64,000 nt of DNA. Source: Leguminivora glycinivorella (lineage: Eukaryota; Arthropoda; Insecta; Lepidoptera; Tortricidae). The translations under genes were made by a program, and so were the position numbers. Shown here piece by piece: positions 1 to 10,628 of this stretch. Under the pieces are notes generated by a model. The model saw only the letters and a program-made list of their open reading frames with translations, did no database searches and was not told where the DNA came from. Position 1 is the stretch's first letter, and each line of letters starts with the position of its first letter. Location: NCBI RefSeq assembly GCF_023078275.1, contig NC_062971.1, positions 19,840,001 to 19,904,000 on the forward strand. The letters run 5' to 3'.

Positions 1-742
1 CGCACGAACTCGATAGAGATCAACTAAACCGCCGTGCCGATATCTGCATACAACTTCTGTCTTTTCGCCGCACATTCAACTGGTTGGACCATCTTATCAC
101 TGGAGATGAAAAATGGGTCTTATATATAAATCACACACGCAAACGTCAGTGGCTAGCTCCAAACGAAAAAGGAATAGAGGCACCAAAAACAGAGCCTCAC
201 CCGAAAAAAGTTATGCTGTCCGTTTGGTGGGATATTCATGGTATTATTCACTGGGAACTCCTACCAAGTGGTATGACTGTTACCGCATCAGTATACTGTA
301 ATCAGCTTGAAAATTTAAACCAAAAAAAACTGTCAGAATCGTCCACAGCATGCTAAAGTTTTTTTCTTACACGACAATGCTCGCCCACACATTGCAAAAG
401 TGACTCGGCTAAAGCTATTGGAGCTAGGTTGGAAAGTGATACCTCATCCACCGTACTCTCCAGACTTGGCACCTACGGATTACGCATTGTTCAGATCGCT
501 AAGCAATGCCTTGAATGAAAAAAAGTTCGATGATCAAGCCCATCTACGACAGTACATAGCTGAGTTTTTTGAATCTAAACCTAAGAACTTCTTCGCCGAT
601 GCTATTCATTCTTTACCAGAACGATGGAGACAAGTAGTAGATAACGAAGGCCGTTATATTTTTGATAAATGATTAAAATAACAAATTAAATAAAAATTAC
701 AATTTTGGTTATGATTCGCTCATTACTTTCTTACCAACCCAA
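1..742 (+). mobile_element. mariner element, copy 1 (3' part, cut by window edge)
   Basis: This is the 3' part of a Tc1/mariner-superfamily DNA transposon, nearly identical to the full copy at 24948-26194. The 3' terminal inverted repeat (CGCTCATTACTTTCTTACCA, then ACCCAA) ends at 742 and is followed by the target TA at 743-744. The 5' end lies outside the window. The strong identity to the other copy suggests both are recent insertions. Confidence 0.95.
3..672 (+). pseudogene. mariner transposase, 3' two thirds, frameshifted
   Basis: This encodes the catalytic part of a mariner cut-and-paste transposase. The frame is open from position 3 and shows TGDEKW (first catalytic Asp), then HDNARPH (second Asp) and YSPDLAPTDY (third Asp). 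There are 34 residues between the second and third Asp, the DD34D spacing of the mariner family. An A run at 322-329 is longer than in the copy at 25.7 kb and shifts the frame, so HDNARPH and the C-terminus lie in another frame that ends at 672. The C-terminal FDDQAH...YIFDK part is intact here, whereas the other copy is frameshifted in front of it. The gene is dead as it stands. The N-terminal DNA-binding part is outside the window. Confidence 0.93.
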
Positions 743-1020
743 TATTATATACAATTTCTAGCATAATTATAATATAATACTATTACACTCAACATGATAG
801 GAATAGATAATCATAAACCAATGAATCAAAACGTGTGAAGACCGCATGTTTATAATAATATTTTACTTTTTTATTTTCTCCATATTAATACGAGGTACAA
901 ACAACACCTTATTTTTAATAGAAAACTTTTTATTCCTGGAATTCTACGCATATGGAAACCCAGACTAATCCATAAGTACACACGAATGAAATATTATATA
1001 TCTATATTATTATGGTGACA

Positions 1021-1370
1021 GTATACACCGTGTCTTTATTGAATTCCGTTAACTTCCCCATATAGTCTATGGTTCATTATAGAAAACAGAGTAGCATAGT
1101 TAGTTTTTTTTTAATAGATATTAAATTGCTGTTAAGAAACGGGCTTTGTGTGTTCGAGATGACATGTCATTGTTTTGACACATACTTAGTGTGAGTTAAT
1201 CGTAAAACCCGTTTCTCAACAGCAATTGAAGTTGACATCTATCGCAGGTGTATGGCTTTTTTTTAGAAAAAAATACAAATTTTAGAAAACTAACTACGCC
1301 ATTCTGTTTCCTATAATGGACCTAACTATATGCCGAAGTTGAGGGAATTCAATAAAAACATGGTGTATAC
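1021..1370. mobile_element. palindromic MITE, about 350 bp
   Basis: The two halves are inverted copies of each other. The left end reads GTATACACCGTGTC and the right end CATGGTGTATAC. Inner parts also pair: TTGAATTCC with GGAATTCAA, the 'attatagaaaacagagta' region with its inverse near 1300, and CTGTTAAGAAACGGG with CCCGTTTCTCAACAG. There is no coding capacity. The terminal ACACCGTGT resembles the ends of the repeat at 5800/11172, so the two could share a transposase; that is inference. Confidence 0.75.
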
Positions 1371-2640
1371 CATCAGATGGGACGTATGCTTGCTTGCCAT
1401 TGCCACCTACGTTGCCGTCGTGTAAGTAATAACACTTCAATGAGATATTTGAAAAGTTCGAATGCCGCTCCAGAGATCAGACATTCTAAACAGTTTTCCA
1501 GCCGCCAGTAGTTTTGTTGATCAGGTTTAAACTCTGTTTGACAGGTGGCCAATGCTGGTGGAGGTCAATGCACTTATTGATCACATATTTAAGAATCTGG
1601 CGGCGTTGTGCGTGATTTAATACTATTACATCGATGATAATGTATGACATGATTGATAGGTAACTGTAGTTTCTACTTAAATAACCATTGTTTACAACAA
1701 TGAACTGAAAACATTGTAGTATTTAGTTCGTATACCCGGGGACATAATTGTAAAATTGTAAAAATTAATTGGCGTTAAATTTCTAATAAGTAATAACAAA
1801 TGAATGGTACCATATTTTAAAGAATAAATAACTGTAGTTCTATAACCATAGCTTTCGACAGTAATCTAAACTCAGAAACGTTAAAATTACATTTATTTGT
1901 AAGCAATATTTAGTACAGAGGAATCCAGGTAAATAAGTGTTGAACGCAAATAACTCAGAGTCCACCTAAAAACATCGGTTCTGTTTTATATCAAGCGACA
2001 TAAATCACATAAAATATCATGAAAAAACATGTAAACGTAGTTTTAACTTTAACTCACCATTCTAAACCAGAAAGATTGCCTCGATCTAAAACGACGCTAC
2101 TCGCGCTATTCTAGAATATCGCAACGCTCACTTTGTTCAACTTACTGCTTGTATTATGTTTTAATTTATGATTTTTGTTTTATATTAAACACAATAACAC
2201 TATCACTGCTCGTGTCGGTGACGCGAAGGGCGGGCGGCGGTGTCGCTCTCGCCGGCAGCCGGACGGTTACTGCCGGCCGCCCGCCTAGAGTACCCCCGCC
2301 CGCCCTGCGGGCCCTTTCTTTGTTTCGCATCCCCACTACGACCTTTGGGTTATCAATTGAAGGCGAGATATTGCTTTGGTGATTATAATGTAAACCAAAA
2401 TAAAGAAAAATGCAAGATTTTAGGCTAAACTTAGTTACAGTTTCATGAAAAAATAAGGTATTTCTTTATGTCAGCTTAGGCCACTTTTAGAAGTCGTGTT
2501 GAACTAGGATTAGTTGTTATTGAGTCTCATCTTATCAGAATATTCATATTATGATACAGAAATATTCACCAACTTTTTGTCTAACCCATATATGCCCATA
2601 GGGTTGTTTTCGACCCACTGCTGAAAACACGCAACTACTC
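1371..2640. other. intergenic, no recognisable gene
   Basis: AT-rich sequence with no open frame that looks coding. The segment 1380-1440 resembles, inverted, the edge of the repeat at 6971-7008 (GTATGCTTG..TTGCCA..CCTACGT). A GC-rich patch at 2215-2345 is listed separately. Confidence 0.5.
2215..2345. other. GC-rich, CpG-rich patch
   Basis: About 130 bases rich in CG dinucleotides and C/G runs (GGCGGGCGGCGG, GCCGGCCGCCCGCC) stand out from AT-rich surroundings. Frames through it are short and of low complexity. It could be an untranslated first exon, a promoter or the 5' end of a repeat; I cannot tell which. Confidence 0.3.
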
Positions 2641-2720
2641 ATTAAAAAACCGGCCAGGTGCGAGTCGGACTCGCCCACCGAGGGTTCCGTACAAACTTTC
2701 AATGGTTAAAATAATCATAC
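2641..2720 (+). repeat. partial dispersed repeat (CCGGCC...GGGTTCCGTA type)
   Basis: The run AAAAACCGGCCAGGTGCGAG...AGGGTTCCGTAC is related to the leading edge of the repeats at 40499 and 52482-53017 (inverted), which begin CCGGCCAAGAGCGTGTCGGG and continue AGGGTTCCGTAG. Only the first part is preserved here. Confidence 0.6.
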
Positions 2721-2840
2721 TACTCATACTCATATTCATTTATTTGCAACGCCATTTTACACGTCAAGATTTGATTTAAAAAAATAATATTCATACAAGA
2801 ATAATACTTAGAGAATAAATAGACAGAAGATTGAAATTAC

Positions 2841-3490
2841 AATAATTTTTAAGAAAAAAAAACCGCCTTCCTTTGGGGTTCTGGTGATAAATACTTTCAA
2901 ATGTTGGATTATGTTATCAATTCGTCTGTATATTTTTTAATTTTTGTTATTCGATATCTCCGTCATTTCTGAACCAATTTTGAAATCTGGATGATTCTGA
3001 AGTACTTACAGATGAGAATGATTATCAGAACGGAACTCTAACCAGGGGCGGCTCACTCTTCATCAGCAGTTCCACTGCACCAAATGTCACTGTTCTGGAC
3101 GTAAGTGCATGCTGTTCTTATAAAAATACCAAAGTCAATATAAGTGTGCCGTTCAGATTTGAGGAGTTCCATTCTGACCATCATCAGGAGTTCCACTGCA
3201 CCAAATGTCACTGTTCCGTACGTAAATGCATGCTGTTCCTTTAAAAACACAAAAAATCACCATATGTATGCCTTTCAGATTTGAGGAGTTCTCTCGATTT
3301 CTCCAGGATCCCATCATCAGAACTGGGTTCTGAGAAAAATGGAACCAATCTGTATGCATATACATTCAATCAAAAAAAAATTTCAAAATCGGTCCAGTAA
3401 CGACGGAGATATCGAGGAACAAACATTAAAAAAAAACCATACAGACGAATTGAAAACCCCTTCCTTTGAGATTTGGAAGGCGGTTAAAAA
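2841..3490 (+). repeat. long-TIR dispersed repeat, copy A
   Basis: One of three copies (others: 6303-6970 inverted and 58321-59110). Both ends carry inverted versions of the same 120-base module: AACCGCCTTCC, then AATTCGTCTGTAT, then GTTTGTT..TCGATATCTCCGTC. The middle holds two direct units of about 121 bp, each with CCAAATGTCACTGTTC. Open frames across it are by-products of the repeat. The structure is that of a non-autonomous foldback transposon. The shared leader AATAATTTTTAAG precedes all three copies. Confidence 0.8.
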
Positions 3491-3494
3491 GTTA

Positions 3495-3830
3495 GGCAAT
3501 ATTCACAAAAAATGCACAAAAATATTTTTCTTATTAGGTAATAAAAAAATTGTCATATTTAAGTGTAGAACGGGTGCTCGACCAGCCAATTTTTTAAGCG
3601 ATACTTAAAGTTCGACACACTAGGCGCTTCAACCACATATTGCGGCAATTTATTATAGACGGCAGGGTATGTGTTAATTTGTTGGATTTCGCCAATTTAC
3701 GGTCGATACCTACTAACTTTCCGGCATTTCGAGTGTTGTACTTGGAATACATGTTGTTAGTTTTGTCACAGAATATATAATAAAGAGTATTATCGTACAG
3801 TATGGCCACCCCCGCTCCCCGCTGAAAGTG
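3495..3830 (-). pseudogene. non-LTR retrotransposon ORF2, extreme C-terminus
   Basis: Read on the minus strand, two overlapping frames give a typical LINE ORF2 end: YNTRNAGKLV...LAKSNK, then, after a frameshift, a segment containing YNKLPQYVVEAPSVSNFKYR and ending shortly after LVEHPF. The pattern 'asn-leu-pro ... valine-rich ... FK..L' is typical of CR1/Jockey-like elements. The downstream AT-rich part to 3495 would be the 3' UTR; it abuts copy A of the long-TIR repeat. No RT motifs remain. Confidence 0.6.
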
Positions 3831-4385
3831 CCGCCAACCCTCTCTCGGTTACCTCACAGTTACCGCCTGTCAATAACACGAACATTCGACCTGTCATATT
3901 TCACTCATACAAGCATAGTACGTTCACCTACACGAGCTAAGACTGTGTGCTAGGAATGCGCCTCTTTCAATATATTTGATCGCCAGTGTCCGAGGTGTGC
4001 TAAGAAGCAAAGAAGATCGAGTATTATAGAGTCAAAGTAAAATGTGTAATCACAGTGGATAGACTGCCATCTCTCGACGTAGGCTTAAGACTTTTGAACC
4101 TCAGTTTTGACAATTTGGCCCATATTCTTTTAGCTTGATATGTTTTAAAATATCAAATATTAATATTAGCGCCATCTAGCTGAGTCCTTCTTCTGTGTGG
4201 TACTGAGGTAACTACGTTTTTTTCTTAGACTTTATCTGTCTATACGGAGTTATATATGTCTTTGGCTAGAAGTATAGGCACTCTAATGAGCATTATTGTA
4301 TTTAGCGCCATCTCTCGGCAAAATTTACTAAGTCATTTACGCGACTTGAACTTGTGCGAACCTTTAGGCATGGAAAGACATACTA
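3831..4385. other. intergenic, no recognisable gene
   Basis: No coding signal. Two 'TTAGCGCCATCT' words (near 4165 and 4300) are short repeats of unknown origin. The segment 3930-4020 has the texture of a dispersed repeat, but no second copy was found in the window. Confidence 0.4.
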
Positions 4386-4905
4386 CTATTATTTGAACTA
4401 TGGAAATTTATTGAGAAACAAACATCATAACAACTATAAATAAGCTTAGAAATAATAATAAATAAAATAAATTAGATTAAATTAAAATAACTTATAAATA
4501 AAAAAACCTCGCCCAAGTCGCTGCCACCGGGCAGTGTGCCCAGAAGGCTGGCCGCATTGCCACGTTGGATGGCAATGCTAATGCGTTGAGCAAAATATTG
4601 GCCAGCCCTCTGGTCACCTGTAACGTCAATAAGGCGCGCCGCTAGTTCCTTGTACATCTGACGCGCGCTTGGCCCCCATGGCCCCAGTGTTTCCACACCA
4701 AACGCCGCAAAAATGTAACTGCTGCCAAGGGTAGCATATTTGCGGCGCTTGAGGTCTTCGGCCGCAGACGCCGCATGACCAGCACCACCGCTGGTGCCCT
4801 GAAGATGGGACGGCGCAAGTGTGTCAACACACGTGGCATCCCAAACCAGAGGCCGACCCAACTTCCAAGGCACCAGAGTCATACCGTCGGGCCTCTTGCC
4901 ATTTT
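4386..4905 (-). pseudogene. non-LTR retrotransposon with R2-like endonuclease end, 5'-truncated
   Basis: The minus-strand frame ending at 4472 begins inside a conserved motif, KRPDGMTLVPW, followed by WDATCVDTLAPSH, RRKYATL, VETLGPWGP and the terminal signature QRISIAIQRGNAASLLGTLP. The same order appears in the longer copy at 40904-41974. PD...WD is the core of the restriction-like (PD-(D/E)XK) endonuclease of R2/NeSL/CRE-type elements. The copy is cut at about 4905, just upstream of the PD motif, which is usual for failed target-primed insertion. Its 3' UTR runs left to about 4386. It is not the same lineage as the 40.9-kb copy, since many residues differ. Confidence 0.75.
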
Positions 4906-5799
4906 TTTTCTATAATATTATTAAAACTAAATATGTTTTCCATCACACGCGTAGTATAAACATAAAGAAATCTGAGAATAATCACCCTAGGTTCATAACC
5001 GAAAAAGTCTAATTTAGCTCCTGCAACTACTTTTAATTTCGAAAGCCATATAAAATATGAATTAATCATATTGTTTACGTAATCAGCATGAGCTTGACTC
5101 ACTTTTATCGCTTGAAGAAAGGTACACGCAACACCCTATTAACATTAATACATACCATTTTAATAGGGACGTGTATGACTAGACCAAGAGTAATTTGAAT
5201 CCTAGGCCATTGTAGAACCTTTCCACAGTAAACGTCAAACTGACTTCTATGGCAAATAAAGCACGGTGTCAATAAGACATGGTATTAAAGTGATCTTTTA
5301 GGATTCAAGTTGGTTGGCCGAACACCCGGACCGAGTGGGATCATGCTTGTTTGACTGAAATTTTTATAGCACAGACTGTGCTGGGTTTAAAAATTTCTAA
5401 TCCTAACATTATGACTGAACACGTTCGTTGTCGTATTATCAAAATCGTTACCACCGTAGGTAACTTGTTTCTTTTTAACCAGGTTGCTTACTGAAATTAC
5501 TGATATAGATGAGGCTTTTAAGGCAGGAATAGTATAATTAATTAATTATAGTACCTGAACCGAAAGTTACGAAAGATAAGAAATAATCATGTATAAGTAA
5601 GGTGCTGGGAGACAATTTTGACTGGAGGAGAATTTCAAGCAATCGATATACTTTCCATGTTTTACACTATTACCTACTTCTAACTTGAGTATACGTCTAC
5701 TAAACAAACGTGCCACATGTGATCAGTGGACAAGTGAATTTGAATATGAATTTGACACTAAGTATTTAATCAATGTAAAAATTGTAAAACATAAAAAAA
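4906..5799. other. intergenic, no recognisable gene
   Basis: AT-rich sequence. Nothing in any frame resembles a known family and no repeat of it is seen elsewhere in the window. Confidence 0.4.
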
Positions 5800-5927
5800 T
5801 ACACCGTGTTTCACTTAACACTAAAAACCTGAAAACAGTTTGTTCAGAATCGAGAGTAGAATCGATTGAGCTATATCTTGATGGGGGTAATATTTTTATT
5901 TAAATTTGTATTATTAGTTATTTTTAA
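5800..5927 (+). repeat. 'ACACCGTGTTTC' repeat, copy 1, left piece
   Basis: The sequence starts ACACCGTGTTTCACTTAACA and runs to TTAGTTATTTTTAA. It matches the inverted right end of the intact copy at 47203-47894. It stops at the TTAA (5924-5927) where the 4.7-kb element begins, and the rest of the copy resumes at 10629. Confidence 0.85.
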
Positions 5928-6224
5928 GGTGGCTCGCCTAGGTTACCCGAAGCTCAGGCTGCGTTAGATGGCGTTAATCTGCAAATTACCAGTCTTATTT
6001 TTTTTGTGGAGTCGTACAGGCATTTATATACTTTCAATTATGCTTCGCGAACATTTAATATTAAAATTGACGTATTACAACAAACATTCAACTTCTCATT
6101 GTAACGTTTATCCCATCAATGTAAATAAATTTACTATTTTACACTATTTTTAAGTACTACTCACACATACAAACCGTGTTTTTGTATCCCTTCTAGTCGA
6201 TAATTTCACGCGGCGACAGCTTGT

Positions 6225-6302
6225 TTAAATAGCCTTGCGGTAAATACGTGCCATCGCATGATTTGCATGGAAGTACTGGGTTCGAATCCAGGACTTTTTC
6301 TC
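6225..6302 (+). repeat. tRNA-like SINE head
   Basis: TAGCCTTGCGG (A-box like) is followed by TGGGTTCGAATCCAG (B box) and a T-rich run that could stop RNA polymerase III. It is not a tRNA gene: the arms do not pair into a cloverleaf. The T run abuts copy B of the long-TIR repeat. Confidence 0.45.
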
Positions 6303-6970
6303 TTTTTTTTTTAACCGCCTTCCAAATCTCAAAGGAAGGGGTTTTCAATTCGTCTGTATTTTTTATTTTTTTATTTTTTTTTAATGTTTGTTCCTCGATA
6401 TCTCCGTCGTTACTGGACCGATTTAGAAAAAAATTTTTTTGATTGAATGTATATGCATACAGATTGGTCCCATTTTTCTCAGAACCCAGTTCTGATGATG
6501 GGATCCTGGAGAAATCGAGGGAACTCCTCAAATCTGAAAGGCATAAATATGGTGATTTTTGTGTTTTTAAAGGAACAGCATGCATTTACGTACGGAACAG
6601 TGACATTTGGTGCAGTGGAACTCCTGATGATGGTCAGAATGGAACTCCTCAAATCTGAACGGCACACTTATAGTGACTTTGGTATTTTTATAAGAACAGC
6701 ATGCACTTACGTCCAGAACAGTGACATTTGGTGCAGTGGAACTGCTGATGAAGAGTGAGCCGCCTCTGGTTAGAGTTCCGTTCTGATAATCATTCTCATC
6801 TGTAAGTACTTCAGAATCATCCAGATTTCAAAATTGGTTCAGAAATGACGGAGATATCGAATAACAAACATTAAAAAATATACAGACGAATTGATAACAT
6901 AATCCAACATTTGAAAGTATTTATCACCAGAACCCCAAAGGAAGGCGGTTTTTTTTTCTTAAAAATTATT
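6303..6970 (-). repeat. long-TIR dispersed repeat, copy B
   Basis: Inverted copy of 2841-3490 with the same ends (AACCGCCTTCC) and two internal 121-bp units. It lies within the TTAA-flanked insertion. Confidence 0.8.
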
Positions 6971-7008
6971 TAATACTACGTCGGTGGCAAACAAGCATAC
7001 GGTCCGCC
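6971..7008 (+). repeat. interrupted dispersed repeat, left piece
   Basis: The sequence TAATACTACGTCGGTGGCAA..GCATACGGTCCGCC stops at the 8-bp duplication and continues at 8392 with GGTCCGCCTGATGG. The continuation runs to about 8650 (AGCTCTGGCAGCC...CGGCAGGAACACAACAC). Confidence 0.7.
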
Positions 7009-8391
7009 CTCGGAGGAAATATAGACTGGAGTAGCCTTTCAGTTACTTACCCCTCTGCCAAAAAACTTGAACAAATGTTCATAAAGTCACGTAAATACAA
7101 TTTCACAATCGATTCATGCTCATTCACAGAATCGCCACGACACATATCACTGGTAATTAAAAATGCCCGCTTGTGCTGTGAACACTTGTAATAAGCGCTC
7201 AAATACCTCAAGTTTGCAAAAAGATGGCATAATATTCCATTTGTAAGTAATTTTAATATTGTTATATTACTGTTTTTATTATCTAAATGATAATATTTTT
7301 GTCATACGTCATCGAATATCGATTTATGTGATCGAATGCAATCGGTTTGAAATTTGTTGGTGGGTAGAAATTACGTCACGAACACTCCCCACGAGACTTC
7401 GATTTTTTGCTGTTTAAGAAGTTACCTAATGTGGTTTACAATAGGGTCGATATTTATATATCAATATATTCATAAAAAGACGCACTCCCCACGAGACTTC
7501 ATTTATATATTTTGTAAGAATTAACCTAATTTCAATTAGAATAGAGCATATATTATAATAATATTGACAAGGATAATAAAATTGAAAATTAGAAAAATCA
7601 TTTGACCGAGACTTCGTCGTAGAGATGTGGGCATGGTCGATGAAATACCAACTATCGATAAAAAAGTATGATTTGCAAACCTTGATCACACAATTCATTT
7701 GAAATATATTTGCAATTTTCCGAAAGAGAATGATTTGAGTTTTATTACATTAATAAACTTTACACTTTGAACCAGTATTGAAAACAGTTAATGAAGACCA
7801 AACCATTTCTAGTTTATTTATTTAACCAAGTTTGTCTATAATGATTTAGTACCACCAACCGCAGTAAACGTTGTTGATTAGTTAGTCTGGAAAAATAAAT
7901 TAATGTTTTGTCAAAATGTCAAATATTTCTTTACCTACTAATCCTATTATCCATCGCTAGTCCACCCGCGTGATACCTACTACCCAGGATTGTCATAAGT
8001 GAATCTTAATATGATTATAATAGTGCCAAACATTAAACAGATCTAGAAAAAACAACGACATCATTAAAATTATAATTTGCTTCATTAATTATTATCGACT
8101 TCAGTTATCGATGCCTGCCTCATCCCTATAGTTTGAGACACACACGTGCGCATTTAGTGTCCGTATACACTGTGTTTCTACGAAGTATTTCCATGTGTGA
8201 TATGTCTGTGTGCATCATAATGAGCATGTGTTATTTTTTTATCATAATGTGCGTGTGTATTGACAATAATATTTTTTGCATTTGTGAGTACTCCTTTACA
8301 TGTGTTATTTCCTCACCTCCCGCGAATCTTGGCAGAATTATTTGTACGTAGACGCAACATGAAGGCTACTCCAGTCTATATTTCCTCCGAG
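7009..8391. mobile_element. P-element-like transposon, internally deleted
   Basis: The element is 1,383 bp. Its ends are perfect inverted repeats of 30 bp beginning CTCGGAGGAAATATAGACTG and ending GTAGCCTT. It is flanked by a perfect 8-bp duplication GGTCCGCC (7001-7008 and 8392-8399). TIRs of about 31 bp and 8-bp duplications are the signature of P elements; hAT elements also give 8 bp but have shorter TIRs. About 125 bases in from the left TIR lies a short exon with the start of a THAP domain, the DNA-binding domain of P transposase. The rest of the transposase is missing. The word ACTCCCCACGAGACTTC occurs twice (near 7385 and 7484) and, shortened, near 7610, possibly internal binding sites. 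Confidence 0.8.
7163..7242 (+). pseudogene. THAP-domain first exon of P-like transposase
   Basis: The ATG opens a 26-codon frame reading MPACAVNTCNKRSNTSSLQK and then DGIIFH, followed by a strong splice donor GTAAGT at 7243. THAP zinc fingers begin at the protein N-terminus with C-x(2-4)-C and later have an F-H-x-F-P motif. Here C4 and C9 are four residues apart, and FH is followed by the intron exactly where the x-F-P would be completed by exon 2. No second exon with the final C-x2-H is visible before 8391, so the gene is a remnant. Without splicing, translation stops at once (TTG TAA). Confidence 0.6.
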
Positions 8392-8650
8392 GGTCCGCCT
8401 GATGGAAAGCGGTCACCGTAACCTATGGACGCCTGCAACTCAAAGTGTGTCGCATGCGCGTTGCCGCCCCATTAGAAACTTGTACACTCCCCTTTGCTGT
8501 GTGTGCACAGCAAAAAGGAAGAAGTTGCCGACGACTCAAAGGACAATAGACGGAACAAATTAGTTCCGTAAGTCCTCCCGTCGTCAGCACCCCGCACCCT
8601 CGTTGAGCTCTGGCAGCCTTACTCACCGGCAGGAACACAACACAATTTTT
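8392..8650 (+). repeat. interrupted dispersed repeat, right piece
   Basis: Continuation of 6971-7008 after the P-like insertion. It is GC-richer than its surroundings, with GAAAGCGGTCACCG near the start and CTCGTTGAGCTCTGGCAGCC near the end. A frame of 71 codons on the minus strand has no family features. It is probably the 3' part of a retroelement; the family is not identified. Confidence 0.5.
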
Positions 8651-9320
8651 TGTTTTATTATTTATACATAAATGTATATGTACTAAGCGTTTTCTACAAA
8701 AAAGATTAAAAACCTATTCTCTTACATGGTAATAATTTTTGGGTTCGTCGAACTCAGAATTTCTAACATAATTATCCTAATCTGATATTTTAAAAAATTC
8801 CAAAAAGTATAGATAAATTTTAGTTTCTAAACTACGATTCGAATGATTTTTTTTCTAATTGTTTATTTTCGATGGAGCAAGGGTATTCAAATCGCTTTTG
8901 AAATCTTAAATTAGTAAATGAAAATGCAATAGTTAACTGAGTAACGTAATGCTTTAAAAACTCAAGTGGACTTTTTTATCTAAGGAGTAATTTCGAGAAA
9001 ATATTATATTTAGCGAGGGTATTAAAAGTTGTGTTTTATATCTCAACTTAATAAATAGAAAATGAAAATGACAATAAAAAAATCAATAGGTTCTCTAAGA
9101 TAAAATTGATACCTTCGGCTCTCTATTCTTGCTCGGTCGATAAAAAATACGAAACTTATATCAAAAAAAATACAAAAAGTTTATGGAATCCTGAGATCCG
9201 AACGCAGTTTCACGGCGTGACAGGCGACTGTCCACCAACGACGCCATTACATAACACGCTGTTACCGACGAAATTAGGCTATACATATATAATTATTTAA
9301 ATATAAATAATAATGTCAAA
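8651..9320. other. AT-rich filler inside the TTAA element
   Basis: No gene and no repeat recognised. Confidence 0.4.
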
Positions 9321-9499
9321 TCCATACTAATATTACAAATGGGAAAGGGTATGTGTCTGTTTGTTTGTCCGTCTTTCACGGCAAAACTGGAGCGACGAAT
9401 TGACGTGATTATTTAAGGGGATTTAGTTGAAGGGATGGAGAGTGACATAGGCTACTTTTGTCTCTTTCTAACGCAAGCGAAGCCGCGGGCAAAAGCAAG
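9321..9499 (+). mobile_element. Helitron-like non-autonomous element H1
   Basis: The 5' end is TCCATACTAATATTA after an A. The 3' end is a hairpin of the GAAGCCGCGGGC type followed by AAAAGCAAG, which corresponds to the CTAG end of copies H3 and H4 with one base changed. The body contains GTCCGTCTTTCACGGCAAAA and GGAGAGTGACATAGGCTAC. Helitrons insert between A and T and make no target duplication, which fits here. Confidence 0.75.
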
Positions 9500-9636
9500 T
9501 ACAGATCGGGTAGCATGGTCGCGCGATAGACGATAAAATATCAGGCCGTCCCTGTCGCACTATTAGTAAGTGCGATTATAGGGACGGCCAGATGTTTTAT
9601 CATTTATCGCGCGACTATATTAATTGCCTGCCTGGT
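9500..9636. mobile_element. palindromic MITE Y, copy 1
   Basis: The two arms are GGTCGCGCGATAGACGATAA..GGCCGTCCCT and the inverse AGGGACGGCC..TTATCATTTATCGCGCGAC, with a short loop containing CACTATTAGTAAGTG. A second copy is at 42320-42453. It starts exactly where the Helitron-like copy H1 ends. Confidence 0.8.
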
Positions 9637-9736
9637 CCAGATTATGTTGATGATAATTTGATGATAATTATTATTTGTAACCATTTAGTTAATATTGTCT
9701 TCAGTTACCGCGATAGTTACTCATGAAATAAAAACT

Positions 9737-9865
9737 ATGAAAACGGATTAAATCGCGTATAATGAGTTTAAAATTCATCCCGACGTTTCGAACACTTTAC
9801 AGCGTTCGTGGTCAACGGGTGACTGAGGAAAAATTACAATGTGCAAAAGCTACCCATATTCTTGC
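9737..9865 (-). mobile_element. Penelope-like element 3' end relic
   Basis: Read on the minus strand: CACGAACGCTGTAAAGTGTT CGAAAC GTCGGGATG, then ACTCATTATACGCGATT. This resembles the 3' end of the Penelope-like element at 45.7-46.9 kb (GAAACGTTGGAGG..TATACGCGATTAAG). The inverted CGAACRC/GYGTTCG stem followed by AAAC recalls helix II of the hammerhead ribozymes carried by Penelope-like elements, but the CUGANGA core is not preserved (TTGACCA). Confidence 0.5.
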
Positions 9866-10177
9866 TATTATATTCTTGTATATAACCATTTAGTTGTTGA
9901 AGAAAAACATTCACACAACAACAACATAGGTCAACCAGCTCAGTAAATACAAGGAGTACAGCACATTACTAATACTATGCCCACACTATGACCTATGTAT
10001 AATGTATTATATACCAGACGTGTAATATTTTATTTTATCAACAAAGGCATAATAAAGGATTGTATTGTATTTTTGTATGAAAATAAAAAATAGGAAAGCA
10101 ATATAGTAATAGTCAAATATTCTATTAAAAAAATAAAAAATACTTAATAAATCCATAAAAGTTCAAATGATTTAAAG

Positions 10178-10250
10178 AAACTTCGGACTCGAACCCACGA
10201 TCTTCTGCATCGTAGTCGGTCGTTTGACCGAGACGCCATTTCGATTTACA
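10178..10250 (-). repeat. tRNA-like SINE head
   Basis: The minus strand carries ATGGCGTCTCGGTCAAACGA as the A-box region and GTGGGTTCGAGTCC as a B box. The body downstream is AT-rich. It is not a functional tRNA, since the acceptor ends do not pair. Confidence 0.45.
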
Positions 10251-10628
10251 TTAGCAGTGTCGAAATACACGATATGTATCTTTGTTGACAAAATGCGTCA
10301 TTATTTCTGAGTCTGCTTGAGTTAACTAAACCAATATCTTTAAATAATTACTTGTCAAGAGCCAAATGTCACTGATGACAATGTCAACTAAAAATGCGCG
10401 AAATATGACGGCTCTGTGTCTGTACACAAAATTTGGCACGCACATTTACGTAAAATTAATAAAAAATTCACGTGAATTTGTCCATGATTTCTGTATCAAA
10501 CAATGTATTTCATTCACTACCGCGACGACGGATAATGTATCGTAGATGTATGCGCATATTTTAATTTAGTTGTAGTGTGCGGTGACTAAATAAATGGTAG
10601 ATGTTTTTTGTATGGAAAGCGAGCCACC

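Larger units (their letters stand above)
5928..10628. mobile_element. 4.7-kb insertion with TTAA target duplication
   Basis: The left end is TTAA+GGTGGCTCGC (5924-5937) and the right end GCGAGCCACC+TTAA (10619-10632), giving a perfect 10-bp terminal inverted repeat and duplicated TTAA, the hallmark of piggyBac-type insertion. The flanks join into one continuous repeat copy when compared with 47203-47894, which has no insertion at the matching place. No transposase is visible inside. The interior is filled with younger insertions: the long-TIR repeat B, the P-like element, a Helitron-like copy and a palindromic MITE. It is therefore best read as an old non-autonomous element that became a landing pad. 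Two independent elements with the same ends is the main alternative. Confidence 0.65.

Noticed and set aside
2149..2382. 77-codon frame across the GC-rich patch
   Set aside because: Low-complexity Gly/Pro/Arg translation of CG-rich DNA; kept only as a GC patch.
3053..3365. Minus-strand frames with NSDIWCSG repeats, also at 6447-6758 and 58654-58971
   Set aside because: They follow the 121-bp units of the long-TIR repeat and recur in all copies in different frames; no protein features.
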